Assembly (NCBI RefSeq): GCF_020085105.1
Contig: NC_058059.1
Coordinates: 20,397,042-20,461,041, forward strand
DNA length: 64,000 bases
From: Siniperca chuatsi
Lineage: Eukaryota > Chordata > Actinopteri > Centrarchiformes > Sinipercidae
Reading direction: 5' to 3'
Shown: piece after piece, positions 13,401 through 25,200 of the stretch
Layout of the letters: every line of letters starts with the position of its first letter
How positions within the stretch are numbered: position 1 is the stretch's first letter
Made by a program: the position numbers and the translations under genes
Notes under the pieces: generated by a model
What the model saw: only the letters and a program-made list of their open reading frames with translations
Told to the model about the DNA's origin: nothing
The model's database searches: none

Positions 13401-14664
13401 ACGCCTCTTGTAAAAAATTAAAAAAATAAGAAGTTTCACTTTTCCCACTGAGCTTTTATTGGGCGATTAGCAGATGAACAGTCATCTGGCTGAAAAGTTA
13501 TATTTCAGTCAAGCTACTCAAGACTGCTGTTTTCTCAACATTTGAACTATCCTACAAATATTGTTTGTCACTGATTGTCACCAAAAAAACCCCACCAAGA
13601 TTGTTTCAAAATGAGCAAATGTTGAGTTTCCTGAAAGTGAAGAAAACAGCTGGAAGGGAATGCAAATGATTACACACCAGGTTAAAAAAAAATTAAAAAT
13701 CAGCAACAACATCAGGAACAAACAAGAAGAATCAGAATAATCATCTCAGCATACAGCATGGAAGTGATTTTGTTTTGGCTTTAAAATTAAAATGCAACTT
13801 CTGAAGCAGGCTGCCCTAAACTGAGACAGGAACCACCTTCACCACGTGGCCTAAATCTTCCACAACTATAAACACCGTCTTGTTTGAACCCAAGAACTCG
13901 TGACTTTTTTTGAACTTTTCAGTCGTGGTGGAAATTCCCGTGCCCTTGTCTGTATGAAATGTTAAGCAGATTAGGAAATATAACAGCCTTCTGACCTAAA
14001 CCTGTTTTATTTTGTGAGTCTCAGAGTTAAAAGATTAGTTTGCTATCTACATGTGGTTTGTTACATTTTTAAAATAAATATTCCTAACTTTTTTCTACTA
14101 TGTTATTTATGCAGTCTAATTATATAGGTTGCATTTAAATTCTTTTTTCCCCCAATAACAGGTATAACTACAAGGAGGTCAGTGGTCAGGTTCAGATACA
14201 GAACAGTACCCCTAGAGCTACCGGGGACTCGGCGTCTTCACAGGGACCCTTCAGCAGGGTAGCTCCCTCTAGAGCCACAAAAGGCTTTATACAACTTTTC
14301 ACATGCGCAGTAGTCCTCCCTAGGACCTTTAAATGGACTTTGACGTGTAAAATCTGTGGAGTTCCCCTTTAACACTACCTGTCGCAGGAGGAGTTGCTGC
14401 GGCTCGACTCGTGCTGGGCGTCCAGCAGGATCTTCTCCATGTCTCCATTGTGGATCGAGGACGATGACGGGACGTGCTCCAGCCCCCCCACCATGGCCTC
14501 CTCTTCCTCCACCTGAGGGAGGGGCAGCAGGCCTGGGGCCGGGCCATCTGTGGAGGATGATGGGACTGATCCGGCAGTGCCTCTGTTCATCTCCAACTCT
14601 ACCCAGGACCCTGTAGGAAGTAGGAAGAAACAGACAAACATACAATTCACTATACTATACTATA

Positions 14665-14704
<40 letters not shown>

Positions 14705-17700
14705 CATACATATATTAAAAAAAACAAAAAAATTTACATTCCAAGTGGTATTCAAAGTTTCTATTTCCACCTGGATATTAAATTATTGTATTTTTTCCCA
14801 CTTGATCTTAATATTCTAAAAACAATGGGCAGTAATTAAAAGACAACCATTATCAGATGATATTAAAAAGGTAAAATGTACGTACATCACAACACAAATA
14901 TTAAATATCATAACATTTTGCATTGCTTTTTAAAGAGTCTCTCTGTTTAAAAATGTCCGGACACAAGTGTCAGGATCACCTGATAAGACGGAGCCAGCGT
15001 AAAGTCATGTTAATAAACTAGTAAGCCGATATCCTGCTCAGTGCAAGATCTGATATGCCGCCAGCAGCAGGCTTTTTGCTTACATTTGCCATTCATATCA
15101 TTAGTGTGCAAATGGGAAGAGTCGTTTAACTTAGTCGTTTTTTTAATCTGATGCATATTAACTTCCTTTTAGCAATATTGCCAGAATAACCTGCTTGTGC
15201 CTCTACAGCAGGAGACAATGCACTGCCTACCTATTCTTGTGTTTTGGTACAGCCACTGACATTCATTTGCCAATATTTGCGTCTTTGATATGCACATCAG
15301 AAGCTTTGAAACAAAACAACATTTTGGGCAAGCAAGGAGCTTCCATTAAGCCTTTTTGTCTGAACTATCAGTGAGGAGAGAAAGTTACAGTTGGAGCCTT
15401 GAAAGACCTTTTTCACAGCAGGCATTTGACTCATCAGAGCAGGACCATTTTAGTGTCCCGTTGTGCCAGCATGCACAATACAGGTGCCTGAAAACTGCCA
15501 CACCTACATGGACTGGCAACAATGATTAATCTTGTTAATTGCACCTGTGCTTTTCCTGCTAGGACATGTCAAATATCTACTTCTTGTCTTTGACTAGTAC
15601 GGGGTGTTCAAGAAGCCACAGCACTCCCACAAGGTGCAGCAAAATGCCCTTTACTCAAAAGCCAAAGGAAAAAAGGGGGATGAGAAAGAAAGGAAAGATG
15701 TCAAAATGATTTTCTGATCCTAAGCTGGGCAGGCAGGGGGGGAACCTCCCTTGTCATGCAGCTTTGAAAACAAAAACAATTTATCCTTCTGTACTCAACA
15801 AAATTAAAAAAATAAATAAATAAAAAAAGAGGGAAGCATACCAAGTAGGTCACATGACTCCAAGTTAACACCATGTTCACATGGGCTTTCTGGGGACTGA
15901 ATTTCTCAGTTCATGCTTCAGGCCAGTTATACCCCCTACCCAAACAATGAACCCCTGTCCCCCTTCACAGGCCTCGACTCAGCACTCGCACTCATCCTGC
16001 AGATTACACGTCGGACTGCGAGCCAAGCTGGTGTCGACAGCCCATTGTCTCCGCTCCGTGGACTAAAACCACATTGCCATGGCGCTGCGGCTCCCGAACA
16101 TTCTGGCCACAGAGCAGTTATCAGCTGTCGGGTGGGTTTAGAGGAAGCACACATGATTTGACTTCTTGATCTACTAATGCTGAGGTTCAGACAGGAGGGA
16201 GGAAGGCCGAGGCTGCCTCTTGCCTGAAGATCTCAGGTATTAGATAAAAATGTTTATGACACTGGTGTGAGAGCTCCAGGAAATGCCAAAAATAACAGTC
16301 TCAGATAACAGAGCACACTGCTGGCCCCTCCATCTGACAAGGTCTTACTGTCCCTAAAGCTGTGTCTCAGCATGTACTGTTACAGTCTAATATGTCCTGG
16401 TGCACCAATGCCACCGATAAAATCTGCTGTGAATTTTATACTTCATAAGTTAAGTTATTCTGGCTCAGTCATTTGGAATTAAGACCACTAAGTTTATCAG
16501 CCAAATGCAAGAGTAAGTTAATCAAGAATGGTGCTGGGTTAATGTTGTGGTAGCAAGGGATTACGGGGCCCCAGACAAAATTAAATATTGGATCCTTCTG
16601 AAATGTTTTCAGCCTTTTTTCTTCTTATTGGCATAAGAGGTCACATTTTTCAAGATATATTTATACAAAAAGTTAGACTGTTCTAAGATACACAACAGAA
16701 CTACCAGAACATAATGCCAAAACTGTCTCAGATAAAAGCAACACTTGCTGCTTTCCACTACGTATAACTGGAGGGAGATATAGCCTGACATCCTGTTGAA
16801 TGTACAAATAGTGGCCGTAAACCAGGGTAGAACATTATTACCATCCACCAGACAAATGCTGACAACTTGCTTACTCCACGGGCTATTTTTAAAAAGGTAA
16901 CTATCGATCACTTGCTATCCGATCCTATTAAAGAAATGTATGGTACTCTTAACATGAGAAAAGTGACTGGAAAGTTTGATTCCTGCCCAGATTGTGGCTT
17001 TCAAACGACCAGTCTCCATGTTCCTACACTGCTGTGTGCTGTAACACTTTCCCCACCTTCCTCACGTCTGTTCCCTTGTCACTGTGGCCATAAATAGCAT
17101 GCCAAGTCACGGCCCCCCATAGTGTGGTAAAACTTAAACCACAGCAGCTCAGCAGGCCCCTGAGTCAGTGCAGCAGTGTAATAAACATGCCTTTGTTTGT
17201 TCTCGAATGGCCTAGGCAAAGCCGAGGTCTTATATGTAGCCTATCCCATTTCAACAACTGAATGTTCAATACATTTCCACACAAATAAAATGATGCAGTG
17301 AACGCACAGTAAAAAAAAATAAATAAAAAATGCAATTTGCCAAATGCTGAGTTAGTAATTTATTTTGAAATGGACCCTAATTACTTAGAAAGGGATGTTT
17401 TTTTTTAAATGATTCCTGGTAGGCCTATACTCTAAGACTGAAATCTGAAAATACAATACATAAAAGGATGAAGGAAGGTACAAACGTTAAAAATCTACGC
17501 TGGTTTCTGTTGTTTATAAAGATTTCAGTGACTTAAGTACAGCGACTGCGTGTAAACTGTCAAAATTTCTCAACCACCATTTTTCCCTGCTCTGACTTCT
17601 AATCTCGCCTTGTTGACAATGCTTAAACCCGCCTCCACTCCTCCGCGTAAATCGCTGATTGGTTTACAGCCTGTCAGTCAAGCCTGTCGAAACGCCACTG

Positions 17701-17976
17701 GTACAACCACTGTCAATAAACACACGGAACATAGCGTCCCCCCTTCAATGCAGCTACACGGGAAAAAAAAGATATAACGACAGAATAAACTACTGTTTTA
17801 CACAATAAACAGTTCCACAATAAACTTAAAAACATACAGCCGCGTACCCCGACACGTTCCTCAGACAAAAAACACACTGACAGGCTGTGCCAGTCGAGCA
17901 ATTTGGTAACATTTAGCTTACCGTTTAGCCCGGAGTCCCCGTTGTTGTCTGTAGTAGTGTTAGCAGCGTCGGACAT
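7495..17976 (-). CDS. bnip3l: Bnip3l (NIX), outer-mitochondrial-membrane mitophagy receptor
   Basis: Six coding exons on the minus strand: 17976-17922, 14610-14379, 11433-11355, 10958-10855, 9920-9771, 7543-7495. All junctions are GT-AG and phases close to give 222 aa (human BNIP3L is 219). Visible features are a LIR motif W-V-E-L at residues 21-24, the NIX signature [20 protein letters not shown], '[14 protein letters not shown]' as in NIX, the BH3-like/conserved block [19 protein letters not shown] at about 148-164, and a C-terminal transmembrane helix at about 188-211. The helix keeps the BNIP3-family dimer residues S199, H200, A203, G207 and G211 (GxxxG), followed by a short basic tail ending SSF. 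By family knowledge it tethers LC3/GABARAP to mitochondria during hypoxia and development. NIX rather than Bnip3 is favoured by the EHVPSSSS block and by ppp2r2a as neighbour. The start has no in-frame upstream alternative within its exon that I could support. Which teleost paralogue (la or lb) this is cannot be told. Confidence 0.96.
7830..8288. repeat. Interleaved inverted repeat in bnip3l intron 5 region
   Basis: Six blocks run in the order A (7830-7966), C (7966-7977), B (7981-8050), C' (8050-8061), A' (8091-8207), B' (8219-8288). Each primed block is the reverse complement of its partner. Block C is a perfect 12-mer, B/B' are about 70 bp and nearly identical, and A carries about 20 bp more than A'. 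A-C-B-C'-A' forms a hairpin with B in its loop, while B' lies outside and pairs with the loop. It is located between bnip3l exons 5 and 6. Probably a rearranged palindromic transposon, identity unknown. Confidence 0.85.
14651..14715. repeat. (TATAC)n/(AT)n/(CATA)n microsatellite beside bnip3l exon 2
   Basis: A compound AT-rich microsatellite starting about 40 bp upstream (in minus-strand sense) of the exon 2 acceptor at 14610. Confidence 0.9.
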
Positions 17977-18440
17977 CGTTGTGCCTGGTAAGCAGAGCGG
18001 GTTTCATAAAAGTCAGTGCAAAACGCGCACTACCTTATCTGCACACATTCAGACGTGCAATAGACAACTGACCCGAGTCGCCTTCTTCCCCGTTTCTCAG
18101 AGAGCGGCTAGTTAAGCTAGTTTGTTTTTCGTCCGTTAGCTGGTCTCGAAGCAGCAGCCGCGAGCTGCTCACACCCCCCCAGATGCTGGGTGATGACGTC
18201 AGATTGTCCCGTTGATAACGAGGGAGAGGAAGTCGAATTACATAACGAGCAGGGGAAAAAAAAACACCCGCACACGCTATGGTACGCATGAATTATTTGC
18301 ATCGATTATCGATCGACAGTAGAAATTCAAACAATACGGCATCTGGTGAATGGTGCTAGCTCAATTTGCCCATGTGGAAGAGGCGTGCGTGCACACACGT
18401 ACACAGGACACGCCAATCACTACACGAGGCAGACGTGTGC
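17977..18440 (-). promoter_or_regulatory. bnip3l: bnip3l promoter / 5' UTR with CRE and HIF-type core sites
   Basis: This is GC- and CpG-richer sequence upstream of the bnip3l ATG. A full palindromic CRE (TGACGTCA) lies at 18194-18201. HIF core sites RCGTG are at 18383-18387, 18387-18391 and 18433-18437 on the plus strand, and a CCAAT box is near 18413-18417. Mammalian BNIP3L is a hypoxia-induced HIF target, so clustered RCGTG about 400-460 bp from the ATG fits. The transcription start is not defined and no TATA box is evident. Confidence 0.5.
18194..18201. promoter_or_regulatory. Palindromic CRE (TGACGTCA)
   Basis: A perfect 8-bp CREB/ATF site about 218 bp upstream of the bnip3l ATG. Confidence 0.6.
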
Positions 18441-18799
18441 CCAAGTCTGGTTTTCAGCAACCAGACACCACATCAGCTGATTTCAACAAACCTTCAGTGT
18501 TTCATCAAGTACCGGTGAGCGGCTGGCAGAATCACGAATGGAGAATCACAGCACTACAGGTTTGGAACACGTCTCTCCTCCAGCTGAATGTGTTCTAATC
18601 AGTCAAATCAGCTGGTCCTACATTTGTTTAAAGAGTAAACACTGATCTAGGATATCATTGATTTAGCAATTGATATACAACCTTGAGGTTTATAGATTGT
18701 CACTGTTACCTGAGAGGCATCAACATGAATAACACATTGCATAACACTAAAGCTTAGCACTGATGAGATCCCATCAACGATCAGGCAATCACAAGGATG

Positions 18800-20147
18800 C
18801 AAAAAGTAGTTCCTTTATTATCTTCACTGTCAGATTAAAATTGTAGTGATACATTACTAGAGGCATCAATGTAATCTTAACTGTCCACATTTTAAACATT
18901 GTGTGGAAACAAACTGCCACAAATCCTTATGCAGCTTATTGTACCATCACATACAGTAGCAGTAATAATGTCTGCAGTAGTTTAAACAAACACTTTTAAG
19001 TGACTTAATGCCTCAAATAATGTTTTCTCTGAAACTGCAGTCTTACAACACATCCAAGTACTTTAGTTGGTGCAGTAAGAGAGTCCAGTGTCGAATCAAA
19101 GGTTTTCCCTGTTGTGAAGTACTGTTTCAGAGCTGTGGTACACCATGGGAAGACAATACTTAAGATCACTCAAAAAGATGTGTGTAAGGTCCAGCTTCAT
19201 TTCACATAATAGGACGGAACAAATCTAGTGACATTTTAAGTTTTTTAATATAAATATGACAATTATAATAATCATCTTTGAATAGGCTATCTCTTATACC
19301 TGACTATTGCTGAACACAAACAAAAGAAGGAAGAGGAACCAATGCACAAAGATGTCAAGACACAGCCAATCAAAAGAAGAAGAGGAAAAAAAAAAGCCTC
19401 CTGGAGTCTGAACCTATTTGGCCACCAGAGCCTGAGGCACAGCAACAGTGAACGGGACAACGCCTCACTGGGCTGGGCTTTCAATCTGTGGAAACACACT
19501 GTACTTCTCAAACTCTTGGAGGCAACCGCTGAGGTGTTGCAGTCCAGTATGAGCAGCAAGTGTGTAAAGAAAACGGTGAGCATACATGTGTGACTGTTGA
19601 GTATGCATGGTTTAATGAGGGGAGACATGTGGAGAGAAGAATACTATGACAGTATAACAGATGAATAAAAGGTGTATACACGAACAAAAAAAAAAAAGGC
19701 AATTTATTCTTAGAAAAATAAACACTACAATGGCACAGGACAATAAGGGGACATACTAAATAAGTGTTTTTCATTTTCTACCACAGAGCCATTGGGGGGA
19801 AAGTTATAAAAATAAGTGTCTGTATTCAGAATTTTAAGGAAATTAAACTGGTTTACCCATGTTACCCCAGGGGAAGAAAAAAAACATACCAAAGGGGGAA
19901 CAAAACTAAATTGGCACAACATCACTTAAACAACAAGGCGGATGTTACTCTGCCACGGACAGGCTGATGATGGGCAAGAGCGAGGCTTCCTCTGTCCACA
20001 TCTAGAACAAAGTGGCAAAGTCTGGTCACCCAGTTGCGACGGACAGGGATGCTGGTTGTCGGCGTTACCACAGATCGCCCTGGATGAGGCTGCAGGTGGT
20101 GCACATGAGGTCACCCACACCAGATCTCACATATACTAACCCCGTAC
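18800..20147 (-). other. ppp2r2a: ppp2r2a 3' UTR (inferred extent)
   Basis: Non-coding sequence directly after the ppp2r2a stop codon on the minus strand. A minus-strand AATAAA at 18814-18819 is a plausible distal signal. This would leave only about 0.4-0.6 kb to the bnip3l promoter, so the two genes sit head-to-tail. Small frames on both strands here have no domain features. Confidence 0.4.
18814..18819 (-). terminator. ppp2r2a: Candidate polyadenylation signal of ppp2r2a
   Basis: AATAAA on the minus strand about 1.3 kb past the stop codon. A T-rich plus-strand context near 19706 offers a proximal alternative. Confidence 0.35.
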
Positions 20148-21229
20148 TTAGTTCACTTTATCCTGGAATATGTAGAGGTTGTTGGTCGTCGCCACTGCGA
20201 TGATGTTGTCCTGGGGATGCCAGGCAGTGTGAAGGATCTTCTTGTTGAAGTCCAAACTGTCCACGCTGATTTCATCCTTCTTGCGCTTGCCGCCTGCGCA
20301 CACTTTGCGGGGCTTTAGGATCTGCATGGGTTTGCTGTTTTCTCGGGACGCCTCCAAAGTTACATCACGCCTTTGGCCACGATCGAACATCCGGAAGAAG
20401 TTGTTGTATGAGCCGGTCATCACCACACTAATTTGGGGGGGGGGGGGATGAGAAAGGTGTGTGTGAGCCCTTCACTCAAGTAATCTTGGAATAATGTCCA
20501 TAATTAAAAGATTTGTGTTTTAAGTGAAAATCTGACAAGTAGGTTTAAAGTAAATGCACCATTGGTATGCAGCTGATATTAAAATTAAATTTATAAATCA
20601 CATTCAAAATTACCAGCACTACTAAAAAAAAGATGGTTTATATCAAATTGAATGCCAGAATTTGTCAACTATAAAGTAGGTCTTGCATCAGCACTTTAAA
20701 ATCTCAGTTTGTAATTACATCAAACTAACTAACAGAGCTTTGGAGGTCAAATCATGTTTGCCCTAATTTGCAGGCGCATCAGTCAAAAAAAAAAAAAAAA
20801 CCCTGCAAAATCTAATGTAAAAAAGGCATCAGTCTTGAAAATCATGACATCATATTCCAAACAGTGCTATTATAAAGTTCAAGTCTTTTTCATGAGGTGT
20901 TATTTTGTCTGCCCCTTGCATGTCCTCACCTGTCATTGCCATTCCAACAGCATTCAAACTTGTCAAAGATGCAGTCATTCTCATAGAGCGAGCACAGCTT
21001 GCTCCTCAGGTACTCATGAACCTGTAATGATCAGAGGCAGGTGTGAAGGGGCTACCTAAAGATTTGGATAGACTTAAACCTACACGTAAGCCATCTAACT
21101 GCTAATCATATTATCCAGAAGCTTATCACAATGGAACAAACCTCTTTCTGTACAAAAGCCAGTGCACAGCAAAGCCACACATTGATGGTGCCTCCTAGTG
21201 GACACTATGTGAAATTACAAGGAATGATT

Positions 21230-21260
<31 letters not shown>

Positions 21261-22210
21261 AAAGGTGTGGCCACTCTGCTAAAAAATAAAAATCAGTCCT
21301 TGCATTTTTCTCTATAATTTGCATTGTGTTTATATCAAAATTAAAGTACAACACACTATCATCATTACGAATAAATGCACATTGCCCCTGAATTAAATTT
21401 GAAATGAGAATAAAATGAAATTTAGTGTTCCATTTACAGGGTGTCGGCACATCATCATATGGACAATAGAATAACAGGCCTGAAATAAATACTACTTCAG
21501 TGTAATTTTTGTTGAGACTGTAATCTTCTGACTTTTGAACAATGTTCACTTTATTCAGACACAAGGCAACAGTCTTTCACCATAATGAAAATGTTTAGAC
21601 TGCAAGTCCAGGACAGGATTTTAGAGAAGGTAAAATTTTTTTTAGGTGCACCTGTCTGTAGCAACAGGTCTTTCAAATGGTGTTAATTCAGTGTTAATAA
21701 TAAGTCACTCATAACCTGTTTACCTGGTTACTGTGCATCTGTCAGTCTCACCTGATAGGTCTCCACTGGCCTGTTCTCCATGTTCAGATCCCAAATCTTC
21801 ACGGACAAGTAATCTCTGGTCATCATGTAGCGTCCATTGTGGCTAAACTTAACATCTGAGATTGAGGATATGATCTCAGAGAAGAAGGAGCGATTACTGG
21901 GATCTTCTGGCTCCTCAAATACTGGACAAGAGAAAGGAAGATGATACAAACATTAGTAAGATGAAGTATAGTTTGACTGCAGTATAGACAGGTGTCTAAG
22001 CGTCTATTAGGGAGAGGTGCATGCACGCTGGGGGCAGAAAACAAACCAGAATGACTAAGAGCTTATGATCAAAATAAGTTTTTATGCCATAAACTGCACA
22101 AATCACAAAAGTAATGGGTGGAAAATGGTCATTATCCCAAGAATACCTCCCAGTTAGATCAGAATTTAGCTATTAGCATCTACTGATCTTGTCAGAGCCC
22201 TGGGTTCTAT

Positions 22211-22263
<53 letters not shown>

Positions 22264-25200
22264 AGACAGCTGTTACTGTGTGTTTTGGCTGTTGATAAAT
22301 TGTCGAACATTCGTGAGGCTCTGATCAGTGCTTTGCTGATCAGTTTGATGTGCGTTTAGAGTTTCAGTGTGTTACTCAGTGACAGCTGATAGAGGTACAA
22401 ACTGATGGCTTTGGATGGAAAATGCATCACACGGTTACACTTAACTTAAAATCTCAAACAACAGGTGTGTAACGTCTCTTTTCATGATCCTGTGTGGCTG
22501 ATAAATAATACTTAATCCTTTATTGACACAGTGTGTTATGAGTCAAGCTTTGCCTGTTTACGGTGCAGTCATCTAATTAGGAGTTACGGATTGCAGTAAC
22601 GGAACACATCTTACATATATCCAGTCTGGTATATTTTGAGGAAACTGCAGGATTTTCACAAGTGCAGACATTGCAAATATAATATCCAGAATTAGGGCTG
22701 CAACTAACGATTATTTTCATTAGCGTTTAATCTGCCAATTATTTGCATGATTAATCGCCTGGTCTATAAAATGTTAAAAAATTGTGAAAAATGCTCATCA
22801 CAATTTCCCAGAGCCCAAAGTGACATTTTCAAATAGCTTCTTTTGTCCATCCAAAAGTCCAAAACCCAAAGAAAAGCAGCAAATCCTTACATTTAAGAAG
22901 CTGGAACCAGCGAATGTTTTTGCTTGAAAAATGAATGAAACGATTAATCGATTATCAAAATAGCTGACAATTCATTTTCTTTCAATCGACTCATCGTTGC
23001 AGCTCTATCCAGAATGAAGGAGGTTAGGTGCTCTTACTTTAACTTGTTCAGGAGGCAAACAGCGGGCAATTCATGCGTGTTAACGCTGCTTGTTTGAAGG
23101 GAGTTACTGTGCTGCTCGTTGATGGTCTGGGACACGCATGTAATTTCTCACTACGTGTAAAGATTAGTGAAGTCTAGTTCAGAGGTTCCTTTTTTAGACA
23201 ATGCCACCCTTTCAAAAGGAATAATTTTGTCATGGCATTCTTAGTCACCCAAAATATAACATACATATATGTACACAGATGCTTATTGGCTTGAACAATT
23301 TATTGTTATAGTATATGACATATGAATATTTAGATCTCAATCACTCAATAAAATGCCAACAGGTGCTCTGCAAATTTACAGATATTTAACTTAAAATAAA
23401 TAATGAATACAATTAAATACACTAATATTTTAAATGTATTTCTTTCATTTTCTTCAAAATTTGCTTAACAAACAAAACAAAATAAACAAAAAAAGGTTGC
23501 AGGCATTTTAATGGGAGCCTGCTGTTGATGTGGGGAGAGAGCTCAACCCACAGGTCTGACTCCTGACAAGCAGTTTCTTGCAGCCGCATCACACATATCA
23601 TGTTGGGAACGTGCAATTCCACTATGAATCAGACAACGATGGATATCCCTCATCCACAAGCAGCCAAAACCTGCCCATTAAGCCGTTAGCCAAGTAGTGT
23701 TCAGTCTGATTTTAGTTTTGTTGGGCAGCTCAGATTCAGTCAGGCTGTGCTGAGATGTATCAGCATTTCTCTGAGCTCAGTTTACCGCGTCAAATCTTTC
23801 CATCGTTTGCTCTGACGGTCACTATTTTTTCTGACCGCTGAGCTCCTGAAAAACTCCCCAGCCAGAAAGCGTGTTATACTATGACAAGCAGCAACTGTTA
23901 GTTGTCATGTCATTAGCTGTGGCATAACTGGAGTTATTGAAAATGTCGCTGATTTTTTTAATGTGGTGAAACATTATTCAAAACGCACAATAAAATGAAC
24001 AATGACATAATAAATCTTGCAGCACCCCTGGCCCATCCTCAGGGCACCCCAGTGTGCAACGACTGGTCTAGGTTAATGTTATCACTGCTACTTGATGTCC
24101 CTTTTCACTGGAATGTGTGTCATATTAGCTAGCTGGAGGTGACAGATGTCCACCACATACAAATTTACCTCTAAACAGTAATTTTACTGGTTTCAAGCAA
24201 GTTGTTTTATTTCTAAATACTGAAAATGTGCATATATAAAACAATCATGACATTGTGGCAATGAGTTTTCTAACTTCCTGCTGTATGCACATCGTTGTTT
24301 GTAAATGGGAAACCTGTCTATTCTCCAAAAGGTATAGTATGAGATCAAGTGTAGTTCAGTGACGGGTGGGAGATGGGTGGGGGATGGGTGGGGGACTCAC
24401 ATTTGGAGTGCTTGTCACACAGCGCTGAAACCCTCATGTCACACAGACGGATGGTTCCTTTGCTGCTGCTGTAGACGAAGGTGTTACACTGATGAGGATG
24501 GAACTCTGCTGCTGTGATCACCTCCGTTAGCTCCTCCATGTTGGCCGGTTTAATGTCAACAATATCTGAAGAGCACAGGGTTAAGAGGAATAAACCTTTC
24601 GAGTGATTAGGACAACGACTCACCTGGTTTAAGTACGCGCGATAATGTGTACAATGCATTTTTGAAGCACAAAAACATTTCCTAAATCATGCTCTGAAAA
24701 TCACAGCAATTTCCTTTGGCAAGTGCCAAATTGGGTGATAATATCCCCTGAATAGAGCATTCACACAGGGGAAAAAAGAAGACAAAAACAGGCTGATAAT
24801 GGACCAGTGTCTGGACACAAAATAAATATCAAGGATGACAATTTGTCTTTTCAGCCCATTTATGAGTTAGACAACCAATGGCAACTGGGATTCCCTGACA
24901 GAGAACAGCCCATCAGAATTTTTTCACCTACGCAACATTGCTAAAATTACGTCCTTTCTTTCCAAGGCTGATGCAGAGACTAATCGTGGCCATTACACCA
25001 GTTTTTAGCTTCCCTTCACTGGCTCTCTATCCATGTCAGATCAGACTTTAAGGTGCTTCTGATGACAAAGCTGTAAATGGGCTCGCCCCTTCATATCCGT
25101 CCGATCTCCTTAAACCTTATATTTCATCCCATGCTCTCCGCTCTCAGAATACAGGGCCCCTGTCTGTCCTCAAGAGTTAAAAACAAGTCAGCAGGCTGCA

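Noticed and set aside
21229-21564. 111-codon minus-strand ORF between ppp2r2a exons 8 and 9
   Set aside because: The C-terminus is the translated (AAAT)n microsatellite and the rest matches nothing in Ppp2r2a; intronic.
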